39,304 nt of DNA from an uncultured Clostridia bacterium (GCA_946610715.1 CAMOCO010000002.1:1-39304), one strand, 5' to 3'; counted from the first letter of the stretch, positions 26,875 through 36,738 are shown. Numbers and translations are program-made. The notes: generated by a model not told the origin, from the sequence alone.

Positions 26875-29343
26875 ATGGGATTAAATGAATATGAGAGAAA
26901 TCATAACAGGATTCTCAGAAAACTTGGCGCAGAATGCACTGTCCTGCTTAAGAAAGACGGCAACTTTCCGATTGCAGGATCTTCAGATATAGCTCTTTAC
27001 GGAAACGGAGCAAGAAATACCATCAAAGGCGGAACAGGTTCCGGAGAGGTAAACTCAAGATTCTTTGTATCGGTTGAAAAAGGTCTTGAGAGAGCGGGCT
27101 TCCGCATTCTTACAAATGACTGGCTGGATAAGTATGACGAGATATACAGCAAGGCAAAGGAAAAATTCTATGCCGACCTGAGAAAAGAAGCCAGAGAGAT
27201 GCATACCCAGGCAATGTGGATAGGAATGGGCAGAATCATGGCTGAGCCGGAATATGATATCCCCATAGAAGCTGATTGTAAAACCGCTATCTATGTACTT
27301 TCCAGAATATCAGGCGAAGGCAGCGACAGAGAAGCTGTGAAGGGCGATATTATGCTTACCGAAACCGAGCTGAGAGATATTGCCATTTGTAATGATAAAT
27401 ATGAGAATTTTATGCTGGTTCTGAATACAGGCGGAGTGGTAGACATCTCCGAAATCAGATTTGTAAAGAATATTCTGGTTCTGTCTCAGCTGGGAGTAAA
27501 AACAGGAGATACCCTTGCGGATATAATCCTTGGAAGAAGCAATCCATCGGGAAAACTTACCACGACATGGACAAGCTGGAATTCTTATCCGGAAATAGGA
27601 GATTTCGGTGACAGAGATGATACAAAATATAAAGAAGGCATTTATGTAGGATACAGATATTTTGACAGTATAGGCGAGATGCAGTCTTATCCCTTTGGGT
27701 TTGGTCTGTCCTATACCAGTTTTGAATTGAAGGATCCTGTAATATCCCTGGAGGCGGATGTTGTCCAGGTATCGGTTGATGTCCATAATACGGGAGCATA
27801 TACAGGCAAGGAAGCGGTTCAACTCTATGTATCAATCCCGGAAGGCAAGCTGGATGAACCATATCAGGTATTGGCCGGCTTTACGAAGACCAGAGAGATT
27901 TTCCCGGGAGAGCATGATAAGGCAGAGGTTATCTTCTCAATAAAGGATATAGCACCTTTCAGCGAGGCAGACAGCGCTTATATCCTGGAGCCCGGTGATT
28001 ATATTCTCAGACTGGGTACCGACAGCCAGAATGCAAAGGTGATAGGATGTGTCAGAATAGGAGAAGAGATAATCGTAAGGAAGGTTAATTCTGTAGTGGA
28101 TAAGCCTGACTTTACGGACTGGAAGCCTGAAGAAAAGATCGATGCTATAGGAAGCATGAGTGAGTCGAAGGATTACAAGGTTCTGGAACTTGACCCCTCT
28201 ATAATTCAGACAGAAGAAATTGATTATGAAAGAAGCTATGATATAGATGAAAAACTTGAAGAGCTTTCAGAAGCAGATCTTATAAAGATTACACTGGGAG
28301 CATTTGATCCGAAAAGCAGTATAGCAAGTATAGTCGGAAATGCAGGATTTACGGTAGCGGGTGCTGCAGGTCAGACGGTTCTGGGCTATGAGGATAAGGG
28401 AATACCATCTATCGTTATGGCAGACGGACCTGCAGGACTGAGACTCAGCAAGCATTATACAGTTGACGAAAAAGGCGTTCATATAGTCGGTGAATCTGCA
28501 TTGCCGGATTCAATAAAAGAGCTTATGCCCAAAGCTGTTACAAAGATTATGAGTGTTACTGCTTACAGACCGAAGAAGGGTGCAGAGATACATCATCAGT
28601 ATGCAACGGCAATTCCTATCGGTACAGCTATAGCACAGAGCTTCAATGTTGAATTGGCTGAGAGATGCGGTGATATAGTCGGAGAAGAGATGGAAATGTT
28701 CGGCGTTCATTTGTGGCTTGCGCCGGCACTTAATATTCACAGAAATATAAAATGCGGAAGAAACTTTGAGTATTTCTCAGAGGATCCTCTGGTAAGCGGT
28801 CTCATGGCTGCGGCCATTACAAATGGCGTTCAGAAGCATAAGGGCTGCGGAACGACAATCAAGCATTTTTGCGCAAATAACCAGGAGTTTAACAGAACAC
28901 AGAACAACAGTGTAATGAGCGAAAGAGCACTTAGGGAGATATATCTGAGAGGCTTTGAAATCTGCATCAGAGAATCCCAGCCAAAAGCAGTAATGACTTC
29001 ATATAATCTGCTAAATGGTGTGCATACATCACATTCCAGAAAGCTGACAGAAGATGTCCTCAGATCAGAGTTCGGTCTCAGGGGTATAGTTATGACAGAC
29101 TGGGTTATCAACGGATACGGTTCTCTTCATAACTGCAAATATCCCGTTGCAAATGCTCCATCCGTCATTATGGCGGGCGCTGATGTATTTATGCCGGGAT
29201 CAAAGGGAGATTTTGATGATATGACAAAGGCTCTGAAGAAAGGGGAACTTACCAGAAACCAGCTTCTGATAAGTGCCACCAGACTTGTGGCTATGGCTGT
29301 TGAGCTGACAGAAGATAATCCGGGAACCCGTCATCAGTTATGA
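26875..29343 (+). CDS. Glycoside hydrolase family 3 with permuted domain order (GH3_C/Fn3 first, catalytic barrel last)
   Basis: N-terminal 'DIILGRSNPSGKLTTTW...YKEGIYVGYRYFDS...YPFGFGLSYTSF', C-terminal 'MADGPAGLRL...LAPALNIHRNIKCGRNFEYFSEDPLVSG...TIKHFCANNQE...RGIVMTDW'. Confidence 0.93.
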   Translation: MGLNEYERNHNRILRKLGAECTVLLKKDGNFPIAGSSDIALYGNGARNTIKGGTGSGEVNSRFFVSVEKGLERAGFRILTNDWLDKYDEIYSKAKEKFYADLRKEAREMHTQAMWIGMGRIMAEPEYDIPIEADCKTAIYVLSRISGEGSDREAVKGDIMLTETELRDIAICNDKYENFMLVLNTGGVVDISEIRFVKNILVLSQLGVKTGDTLADIILGRSNPSGKLTTTWTSWNSYPEIGDFGDRDDTKYKEGIYVGYRYFDSIGEMQSYPFGFGLSYTSFELKDPVISLEADVVQVSVDVHNTGAYTGKEAVQLYVSIPEGKLDEPYQVLAGFTKTREIFPGEHDKAEVIFSIKDIAPFSEADSAYILEPGDYILRLGTDSQNAKVIGCVRIGEEIIVRKVNSVVDKPDFTDWKPEEKIDAIGSMSESKDYKVLELDPSIIQTEEIDYERSYDIDEKLEELSEADLIKITLGAFDPKSSIASIVGNAGFTVAGAAGQTVLGYEDKGIPSIVMADGPAGLRLSKHYTVDEKGVHIVGESALPDSIKELMPKAVTKIMSVTAYRPKKGAEIHHQYATAIPIGTAIAQSFNVELAERCGDIVGEEMEMFGVHLWLAPALNIHRNIKCGRNFEYFSEDPLVSGLMAAAITNGVQKHKGCGTTIKHFCANNQEFNRTQNNSVMSERALREIYLRGFEICIRESQPKAVMTSYNLLNGVHTSHSRKLTEDVLRSEFGLRGIVMTDWVINGYGSLHNCKYPVANAPSVIMAGADVFMPGSKGDFDDMTKALKKGELTRNQLLISATRLVAMAVELTEDNPGTRHQL

Positions 29344-29353
29344 GGTAATAGTT

Positions 29354-30241
29354 TTGAAGATAATAGATATACTTAATAAAAGAAATATGTCACTGTCATT
29401 TGAAGTTTTCCCTCCGAAAAAGGAGAGTTCATTTGAAAGTGTGGAAGCAACAACAGAAGAGATAGCTGCATGTCATCCTGCATTTATGAGCGTGACCTAT
29501 GGGGCAGGTGGCGGAACCAGCAGATATACTATGGAAATAGCCAAGAATATAATGGAAAAATACCAGGTTCCTACACTGGCACATCTTACCTGCGTCTCCT
29601 CAAGCAGAGAAAAGGTTCATGAGAAAATAGAAGAGATGAAGAAGATGGGAATTCAGAATGTTATGGCCCTCCGAGGGGACCTTACTCCTGAGCTGGAGAA
29701 GAGCGATCCCTCCACCTGGGATTATAAGCATGCAACAGAACTTGTGCGTGAACTTAAAGAATCAGGAGATTTTTGTGTGGGAGCCGCATGTTATCCGGAG
29801 GTTCATCCGGACAGCATTAACCAGAAGGATGACCTGACGCATATCAAAGAGAAGGTTGATGCCGGTGCGGAATTTCTGACAACCCAGATGGTATTTGACA
29901 ATAATCTGTTCTTCAACTTTATGTATAAGATCAGAGAAATAGGTGTTACGGTTCCAATCATTCCGGGGATCATGCCTATCACAAATTCAAATCAGGTTGA
30001 AAGGGCGATTAAATTATCGGGCTCATTTATGCCTCAGAGATTTAAGAGTCTTGTAGATTATTTCGGAAATGATCCGGATGCCATGAAGCAGGCGGGTATC
30101 GCATATGCTACAGATCAGATTATAGATCTTTTTGCCAACGGAATCACAAATGTCCATGTATATTCCATGAATAAGCCGGATGTGGCAAAAACCATAATGG
30201 AAAATCTGTCGAATATACTCGGAAAGGATTTTAACAGATGA
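29354..30241 (+). CDS. metF: Methylenetetrahydrofolate reductase
   Basis: 'LSFEVFPPKKESSFESVEATTEEIAACHPAFMSVTYGAGGGTS', 'NVMALRGDL', 'CYPEVHPDS', 'FLTTQMVFDN'. The start codon is TTG. Confidence 0.96.
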   Translation: MKIIDILNKRNMSLSFEVFPPKKESSFESVEATTEEIAACHPAFMSVTYGAGGGTSRYTMEIAKNIMEKYQVPTLAHLTCVSSSREKVHEKIEEMKKMGIQNVMALRGDLTPELEKSDPSTWDYKHATELVRELKESGDFCVGAACYPEVHPDSINQKDDLTHIKEKVDAGAEFLTTQMVFDNNLFFNFMYKIREIGVTVPIIPGIMPITNSNQVERAIKLSGSFMPQRFKSLVDYFGNDPDAMKQAGIAYATDQIIDLFANGITNVHVYSMNKPDVAKTIMENLSNILGKDFNR

Positions 30242-30253
30242 TTTTAACGTAAA

Positions 30254-30281
30254 AAAGGCCGTCGCATCAGCGGCGGCCTTT
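30254..30281. terminator. Terminator between convergent metF and lipoprotein genes
   Basis: AAAGGCCGTCGC-ATCA-GCGGCGGCCTTT with a T6 run on the minus strand. Confidence 0.85.
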
Positions 30282-30288
30282 AAAATTA

Positions 30289-30693
30289 TTACTGTCTCTT
30301 CAGAATTGCTGTCTCACCATCAAAATCCATTGTGATAGTACCTTCACTTGCATTGTACTTGCAATCAAGCGGGTCGTTCTCAAAAGTGATTGTGATAACG
30401 TCACCCTTTAACTTAGCTGTACCTTCGTAATTCTCGCCCATGATTTTTCCTGTAGCTTTGCTTCCGTTGATTTCAATCTCAAACTGGAACATAGATGAAA
30501 CATCCATGCCGTACTGCTCAGAAAGCTCTGAAATGGTATATTCCTTACCATCCATAACCATTTTGTCAAGTACATACTTACCGTTAGCATTTGCGCCACA
30601 TCCTGCAAGCATAAAAAGCATCATTGTTGCGAGTAATATTCCAAGTACAGACTTTGATGTGTGAATTGAGTTTCTACGTGTCCTTTCCATCAT
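30289..30693 (-). CDS. Hypothetical small lipoprotein
   Basis: 'ILLATMMLFMLAGCGANANGKYVLDKMVMDGKEYT' lipobox; beta-rich remainder. Confidence 0.85.
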   Translation of the reverse strand: MMERTRRNSIHTSKSVLGILLATMMLFMLAGCGANANGKYVLDKMVMDGKEYTISELSEQYGMDVSSMFQFEIEINGSKATGKIMGENYEGTAKLKGDVITITFENDPLDCKYNASEGTITMDFDGETAILKRQ

Positions 30694-30809
30694 ATAAATA
30701 CCTACCTTATATTATTTTGGGATGATTTATATTTCTTGGGAATCATCCGGGAACATTGTACACTATAACATTATAAGTTGCAAAGAATATCGTTGTAATA
30801 ATCAAAAAA

Positions 30810-31625
30810 TCATTCAATCAGACGAAGCCTCTCATAGATTTTCGAATAATGTGACAGGACATCAATATCATATATCTCATTCAGAATATCTTTTGTGAGT
30901 ACTTTTCCGGTAACGCCGGTTTTAATCAGTTTACCGTCTTTCATAAGAATCATATTATCCGAAACCGATGCTGCGGTTCCGATGTCATGAAATACTGAAA
31001 TGACTGTATTACGGTAAGTGCTTTCCGGAGTTTCGGTATGTCCTTCGGACCAGGTTTTAAGGTATGACATCAGCTCTACATGATATTTGATATCCAGATG
31101 ATTGGTAGGCTCATCCAGAAGAATAACCGGAGTCTCCTGGGCAATCACTCTTGCCAGCATGACTCTTTGGAGCTGTCCTCCGGAAAGAGAAGAGAGCTGC
31201 CGGTTCATGGCATCTGACATTCCTACTGCATCAAGTGCATTTTGTACTGTCTCTTTATCGTGGGCGGAACTTCTGCCCAGCATTTCACCCAGAGAATAAC
31301 CGGAGTGGGAATATCTGCCCAGCATCACAGTTTCATATACCGAATAGGAAAAATAAACCGGGGAAAACTGTGACATCATGGAAATGTAACGTGCAAGATT
31401 CCGCTTTGAGAGTGTTGAAAGTGCGGTGCCTCCATTGATGCCGAGCGTGATCTCGCCACTATAGGGAAGTACCCCTGAGAGAACCCGAAGAAGGGTGGTT
31501 TTTCCGGATCCGTTGGGACCAAGGATTCCCCAGATTCCGCCACTGCCGATCGATACGGAAATATCACTAAGTATGAAGTTATTCTTTTCGTATCCCGCAG
31601 ATACATTTTTCAGGTCTATATTCAT
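30810..31625 (-). CDS. ABC transporter ATP-binding protein, FecE/BtuD type
   Basis: 'GILGPNGSGKTTLLRVLSGVLPYSGEI', 'LSSLSGGQLQRVMLARVIAQETPVILLDEPTNHLDIKYHVELM'. Start at 31625 with AAGGAA. Confidence 0.94.
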   Translation of the reverse strand: MNIDLKNVSAGYEKNNFILSDISVSIGSGGIWGILGPNGSGKTTLLRVLSGVLPYSGEITLGINGGTALSTLSKRNLARYISMMSQFSPVYFSYSVYETVMLGRYSHSGYSLGEMLGRSSAHDKETVQNALDAVGMSDAMNRQLSSLSGGQLQRVMLARVIAQETPVILLDEPTNHLDIKYHVELMSYLKTWSEGHTETPESTYRNTVISVFHDIGTAASVSDNMILMKDGKLIKTGVTGKVLTKDILNEIYDIDVLSHYSKIYERLRLIE

Positions 31626-31635
31626 ATGTATTTCC

Positions 31636-32664
31636 TTATGCCCCAAGATATGGTTTATGTTTCGATTTTTTGAAAAACAGCAGTATAAAGAATGGTGCTC
31701 CCAGCATAGCGGTTACAGCTCCCACAGGGATTTCCCGGGGAGAGAGGACAGTCCTTGAGATAAGATCCATAATGGACATGAAGGCTCCGCCGTATAAGAA
31801 ACTGAGAGGGATAACTACTTTGTGGCGGGCTCCGAAGATGCGTCTTACCGCATGGGGAGCCACCAGATCTATAAACCCGATGGTTCCGGTAAATGCCACC
31901 GACACTCCGGTCAGGAGTGTTGTAAGCAGTATCAGGATTATCTTTTTCTGTCTTGTATCTACACCCATGGACATAGCCTGGTCATCACCAAAGGTCATTA
32001 TATCCAGCTCTCTGGAGAAGAGCATAATGATAAATGTAACTATGATGCTGAGTGGGATTATTATCAGAACATGGGTCCAGTTTCTTGCAGAGAAGGACCC
32101 CATCATCCAGAAATAAATCTGCTGTGAATGTTCGGGGAAAAGTGCGGCGATAAGCGTCAGCAAAGCACTTACAAAAAGTGAAATTACCATTCCGATAAGT
32201 ATTATGGTATAGCTGTGAATGTTCCTGTCAATCCTGCCGGAAAAAAGAATTACCAGAAATACAGTAATGAGAGCAAATGCGAATCCTGCAGCAGGAAGAA
32301 GAATGCTTCTGAGTGTAAAAGACTGAATGCCGGAAATGATAATGAGGGCAGCTCCGATGGAAGAGCCGGAAGATACGCCCATGGTATAGGATGATGCAAG
32401 AGGGTTCTGGAGCAGTGATTGCATGACGGCACCGCTGACAGCCAGAGAACCGCCTACAAAAAATGCGACCAGGGCTCTTGGCACCCGGATGCTCCAGAAA
32501 ATGGACACAGTCATGGGTTCAATCTCTGAAGGAAGTGTTATGCCAAACAGTTTGTGCATGGTTATATAAAGCGCATCAGGGAGTGACACCCGGACACTCC
32601 CTATGTTGATGCACAAAATCAGTACTATTATGCAGATTATTAAAGATAAAATTATTCGTTTCAT
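31636..32664 (-). CDS. FecCD-family iron-siderophore/cobalamin ABC permease
   Basis: 'RVPRALVAFFVGGSLAVSGAVMQSLLQNPLASSYTMGVSSGSSIGAAL', 'GTIGFIDLVAPHAVRRIFG'. Confidence 0.95.
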   Translation of the reverse strand: MKRIILSLIICIIVLILCINIGSVRVSLPDALYITMHKLFGITLPSEIEPMTVSIFWSIRVPRALVAFFVGGSLAVSGAVMQSLLQNPLASSYTMGVSSGSSIGAALIIISGIQSFTLRSILLPAAGFAFALITVFLVILFSGRIDRNIHSYTIILIGMVISLFVSALLTLIAALFPEHSQQIYFWMMGSFSARNWTHVLIIIPLSIIVTFIIMLFSRELDIMTFGDDQAMSMGVDTRQKKIILILLTTLLTGVSVAFTGTIGFIDLVAPHAVRRIFGARHKVVIPLSFLYGGAFMSIMDLISRTVLSPREIPVGAVTAMLGAPFFILLFFKKSKHKPYLGA

Positions 32665-32704
32665 AATAATACCTGTAAAGTGAGTTTAAATCTGTTATTT
32701 ACAT

Positions 32705-33775
32705 CTACCGGAAATCTGCAAACTTATCGGGATAGACCTGTTCAGCCATTTCTATCATTGCGTCAACTGTATGATTGTTTGGCTGATTACTTGAGTCTGC
32801 ATCTATATAATAGACTTCATCGTTCTTAATTGCATTAACATTTTCCCAGCCGGTACTGTTCTTAATAGTATTTACCACGTCTTCGACATAGTTAATATTT
32901 GTAACTATTACGTCAGGATTCATGGCAATGGCTTCTTCTTCCGAGATAGATATCCAGCCTTCCTGATCTCCGGTTACATTTACCGCACCGATGTCGGTTA
33001 TCATCTCATCAAGATATGTACCTTTGCCGAAGGTGTAAATGGAAGGATATTCAGCACTTGGAAGAGAAATCATAAAGAGTATGGTTTTCTTCTCGGTTAT
33101 AGATGAACCGATTTCCTTAACCTGATCTATCTTATCCTTAAATTCGTTTATAAGCTCTGCGGCCTTTTCGCTGCAGCCTGTGGCGGCGCCGATAAAGCTA
33201 AGATCGTCGGCGATTTCATCAAATGAAGTTGAGGAAGGGATGTCAGCTACACATATTCCGGCATCTCTTGCAGGCTGAAATACGTCCTCTCCGCCGAAAC
33301 TGCTCATTCCGGATGTGAAAATAATGTCCGGTTTAAGTGCTACCAGAGCTTCATTGTCCGGTGCCATCATATCAAATTGCTGAACTCCTGTGGGGAGAAC
33401 CTCTATATATGCATAGGAATTGGTATCAATAGCAACAATTTTATCTGCAAGACCGAGATCGATGAGGAAGCGCGTTGTTGATGGCGCCATGGATATAATC
33501 CTATCTACGTTCTCAGGAATACTGATACTGTTGCCGGACCTGTCTGTAGTCGGCTTTGAAGAGTCATCTGCGGCATCCTGTGAAGAGGCTTCGGTTTCGG
33601 GTTCTGCAGCTATCTCAGTATCACTTTCAGTTACATCTGCTGTTTCTGTAGTGGCTGCCGCTGCTTCCTCCGTTGCAGTTTCTGTTGAAACAGGTTCATT
33701 TGATTTTCCGCAGCCGGTCATTAAGGAAAAGGCCATTACAACAGAAAGTGTCAGGGTCAACATTTTTTTTCTCAT
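32705..33775 (-). CDS. Substrate-binding lipoprotein of FecCD-type transporter (BtuF/FepB-like)
   Basis: Lipobox 'FSLMTGCGK'; 'RIISMAPSTTRFLIDLGLADKIVAIDTNSY', 'ALVALKPDIIF', 'MNPDVIVTN'. Confidence 0.92.
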   Translation of the reverse strand: MRKKMLTLTLSVVMAFSLMTGCGKSNEPVSTETATEEAAAATTETADVTESDTEIAAEPETEASSQDAADDSSKPTTDRSGNSISIPENVDRIISMAPSTTRFLIDLGLADKIVAIDTNSYAYIEVLPTGVQQFDMMAPDNEALVALKPDIIFTSGMSSFGGEDVFQPARDAGICVADIPSSTSFDEIADDLSFIGAATGCSEKAAELINEFKDKIDQVKEIGSSITEKKTILFMISLPSAEYPSIYTFGKGTYLDEMITDIGAVNVTGDQEGWISISEEEAIAMNPDVIVTNINYVEDVVNTIKNSTGWENVNAIKNDEVYYIDADSSNQPNNHTVDAMIEMAEQVYPDKFADFR

Positions 33776-33915
33776 AGTAAGTATACTCCTTTAGTGTAAT
33801 AAATGAATGTAAGCTAATTAGACATAATTAACACGGTAATAAAAATAGCATAAAATACAGGGATTGGCAAATATGATCGATTATCATGTGCCGTGTGCCG
33901 GATCAGAAACTGAGT

Positions 33916-33959
33916 TTGCATTAAATATGAATAATCTTTATAATTATCTAAGATAATTA
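33916..33959 (+). promoter_or_regulatory. Putative promoter with overlapping operator
   Basis: TTGCAT (33916-33921), 17 bp, TATAAT (33939-33944); 19-bp perfect palindrome TAATTATCTAAGATAATTA (33941-33959) overlaps the -10. Confidence 0.6.
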
Positions 33960-34005
33960 AATACAGTGTAGCAATGGTTTTAGTGCATTTGTAAGAGGAA
34001 AGTGA

Positions 34006-35181
34006 ATGAAATATAGAAATACAGGAAAAAAATTAATAATTGAGCCGGAAGGAGAGATAAACAGCAGTAACAGTGAGAGCTTTGAAAAAGAGTTAAGAAG
34101 TATTATATCTGAAAATGATGTAAGGAATCTGACACTTGATGCAGGCGGGCTTAAGGATATTTCCGATGAAGGACTGAAGGCGCTGGAAAATGTACTTGCA
34201 AACTATAGTGGAAGTGTAACTATTGAAGAACTGTCGCCGCAATTATATAAGGCTTTAAAAAATGAAGGCTTTAATAAAAAGTATGAAATCAGAAAAAAGA
34301 TGCGTGAGATTTCAATCGAAGGCTGTGAGATAATCGGAGAAGGCGGTAATGGTATAGTTTACAGGCTGGATCCCGAAACTATAGTAAAGGTCTATTTCGG
34401 TAAAAAGAATCCTCTTGATAAGATCAAGCAGAATCAGAAGGTTACAAGAGATGTTTTTGTAAGTGGAATTCCCACAACCATTGCTTTTGATGTGGTCAGA
34501 GTCGGAGATAAATACGGTGTGGTTTACGAGATGATCGATGCCAGATCCTTTGCTGAGGTAATGAGGGAAGAGCCTGACAAAGTAGAATACTATGCTGAAA
34601 TGATCGGAGAACTGGCAAAAAAACTGCATAGCACCGAGTTTAAAGAAGGAACACTTCAAAGGTCTGTTGATAAATTATATGACGATATTGATGCATTAAA
34701 GGAGTGCGGATATTTAAATCAGAATGAATATGCAAGGCTGAGAAAACTGGCAGATGATATACCGGACAGGAATACATTTATTCATCAGGATTTTCATCCG
34801 GGAAATATAATGCTTCAAAAAGGGGAACCGATCCTGATAGATGTTGAGGATGCAGGACTGGGACATCCCATACTGGATCTTGCTTCAATGTACCTGGTTT
34901 ATGTCCTGGCAGCAAGTTCAGGATGGACAAAAAAGCATCTTGGCCTTGATGCAAAGGAGTTTGAAAAAATATGGGATACTGTGATCAGAACATATTTTGA
35001 CACAGATGATGAAAAAAAGATAGAAGAGATAAACCGGATAATCGATGGTTACGCAAGGATAAAGTATATACGCGGAGTAGCAAGACAGGATAAGGTTCCG
35101 AGATTTATAAGGTCTGCAATTATTTCGTCCTCGAAAAAGAAAATATTTAAGTCTATCGATAAGCTTCATCCGATTCCATAA
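34006..35181 (+). CDS. STAS domain fused to aminoglycoside-phosphotransferase/choline-kinase-like kinase domain
   Basis: STAS-like 'KKLIIEPEGEINSSNSESFEKELRSII...LTLDAGGLKDISDEGLKALENVL'; kinase 'IIGEGGNGIVYRLDPETIVKVY', 'FIHQDFHPGNIMLQKGEPILIDVEDAGLGHPILDLA'. Confidence 0.9.
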   Translation: MKYRNTGKKLIIEPEGEINSSNSESFEKELRSIISENDVRNLTLDAGGLKDISDEGLKALENVLANYSGSVTIEELSPQLYKALKNEGFNKKYEIRKKMREISIEGCEIIGEGGNGIVYRLDPETIVKVYFGKKNPLDKIKQNQKVTRDVFVSGIPTTIAFDVVRVGDKYGVVYEMIDARSFAEVMREEPDKVEYYAEMIGELAKKLHSTEFKEGTLQRSVDKLYDDIDALKECGYLNQNEYARLRKLADDIPDRNTFIHQDFHPGNIMLQKGEPILIDVEDAGLGHPILDLASMYLVYVLAASSGWTKKHLGLDAKEFEKIWDTVIRTYFDTDDEKKIEEINRIIDGYARIKYIRGVARQDKVPRFIRSAIISSSKKKIFKSIDKLHPIP

Positions 35182-35233
35182 GATCCCATAAGAGGTATTT
35201 GGAAGTTGTTAGTATTTATATGGGAAGGTCAGT

Positions 35234-36067
35234 ATGGAAATATTATATAAAGAGGAAATGGAAAAATATGCAATTGGTATTTCAAGTATCTCAAATGCAA
35301 GAGAACTTGGGGGGATTGCAATAGGTGATAAGAAGATAAAAAAGGGGAAGCTGCTTCGGAGCGGAGAGCTGAATAAAGTTTCAGGTGAAGATTTAGATAT
35401 ACTGGAAAAAAAGTTTAAAATAAAGATGATTATAGATTTTCGTATGTCCGGTGAGAGGATGATGAAGCCTGATCCCGAAATATCCGGTGTCGAGAATATA
35501 TTTCTTCCGGTTATGGAGCTGCAGGATTATCCGGGTTATGATAAGAAAATGGCTGCCAAATTATCCGGCATCAAGGACAGGTATGAACTCCTGAAATTAT
35601 CATATGAGATGGGGGCACTGGATGATAATCTGTATGTAGAGTTTTTATTTAATGAAAAAGGGAAGAAGGCATATAGATCATTTTTCGAAAAGGTACTCAG
35701 CCTTCCTGAGGAAGGTTCCGTATTATGGCACTGTGCTGACGGGAAGGACCGCGCAGGGCTTGCATCAATGCTTATTCTTACTGCACTTGGAGCTGACAGA
35801 GAGACCATTATGAAGGACTATCTCCTTACGAATGCATTTAATGAAAAAAAGATTAAAGCAGCGGAAGAAAAACCGGAAATAAGTCAGATTACCGGGAAAA
35901 TGAAAGAAATCCTTATGTTTGGTACCGGGGCGGTATATGATTATTATTTGGATAATGCTTTAAAAGCCATGGATGAGCAGTGCGGATCAGCACCTGGATA
36001 TATCAATAATGAGTTAGGCATAGGTAATGATGCAATAGAAGAAATGAAGGTAAAGTTTCTGGTATGA
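35234..36067 (+). CDS. Protein-tyrosine/dual-specificity phosphatase family protein
   Basis: P-loop 'VLWHCADGKDRAGLASMLIL' (HCxxGKDR) and 'SNARELGGIAIGDKKIKKGKLLRSGELN'. Confidence 0.92.
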   Translation: MEILYKEEMEKYAIGISSISNARELGGIAIGDKKIKKGKLLRSGELNKVSGEDLDILEKKFKIKMIIDFRMSGERMMKPDPEISGVENIFLPVMELQDYPGYDKKMAAKLSGIKDRYELLKLSYEMGALDDNLYVEFLFNEKGKKAYRSFFEKVLSLPEEGSVLWHCADGKDRAGLASMLILTALGADRETIMKDYLLTNAFNEKKIKAAEEKPEISQITGKMKEILMFGTGAVYDYYLDNALKAMDEQCGSAPGYINNELGIGNDAIEEMKVKFLV

Positions 36068-36738
36068 ATGTTAATATAAAAGAAGTTGAAAGGTACCTGG
36101 GATACAGAGGAATGCCTGTAACTGATGACAGGATGCGAAAAAATATTGAAGAATGCATCCTTGAAATGGGGAGCAGGGTAACTCCGAGAGAGGTTCATAA
36201 GGTATTTGATATAAACCGGAAAAGTGATAAGGAAAAAGACGGGAAGGCTGTGCAATGCTGTGAATTTGCGGGAATAGAAGTTGCAGGCGGAAATCTTGTC
36301 AGGAATCTTAAAGGCTGCAGTGAAATAGTTTTGATGGCAGTGACCATCGGGCCGGAGCCGGACAGACTTGTAAGAAGAGCTGAGCTTAGAGATATGCTGA
36401 AGGCTTATATATTTCAGGCTGTGGGAGCGGCAATGGTTGAGAGCTGGTGCGATGACGTAAATGGTATCATACGGGAAGAAGCAGAAAAGAGGGGATTGTT
36501 CACAAGACCCAGATTTTCACCGGGATATGGGGACTTCCCTCTTACGGTTCAAAGAGATTTTGAGAGAGTCCTGGATATGCCGAAGACTATCGGAGTATCA
36601 CTTTCCGACAGTCTTCTTATGACACCGACAAAATCCATTACGGCGGTAATCGGTTTATCAAAATATAAGACAGACTGTCATATGTCAGGCTGTGAAGAAT
36701 GCAATATGTGGGAAACATGTGAATTTTCCCGTAAATAG
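36064..36738 (+). CDS. Vitamin B12-dependent methionine synthase activation domain protein (stand-alone)
   Basis: 'RYLGYRGMPVTDDRMRKNIEECILEM', 'ALRDMLKAYIFQAVGAAMVESWCDDVN' region, 'RFSPGYGDFPLTVQRDFERVLDMPKTIGVSLSDSLLMTPTKSITAVIGLS'. ATG overlaps the upstream stop (ATGA). Confidence 0.93.
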   Translation: MNVNIKEVERYLGYRGMPVTDDRMRKNIEECILEMGSRVTPREVHKVFDINRKSDKEKDGKAVQCCEFAGIEVAGGNLVRNLKGCSEIVLMAVTIGPEPDRLVRRAELRDMLKAYIFQAVGAAMVESWCDDVNGIIREEAEKRGLFTRPRFSPGYGDFPLTVQRDFERVLDMPKTIGVSLSDSLLMTPTKSITAVIGLSKYKTDCHMSGCEECNMWETCEFSRK

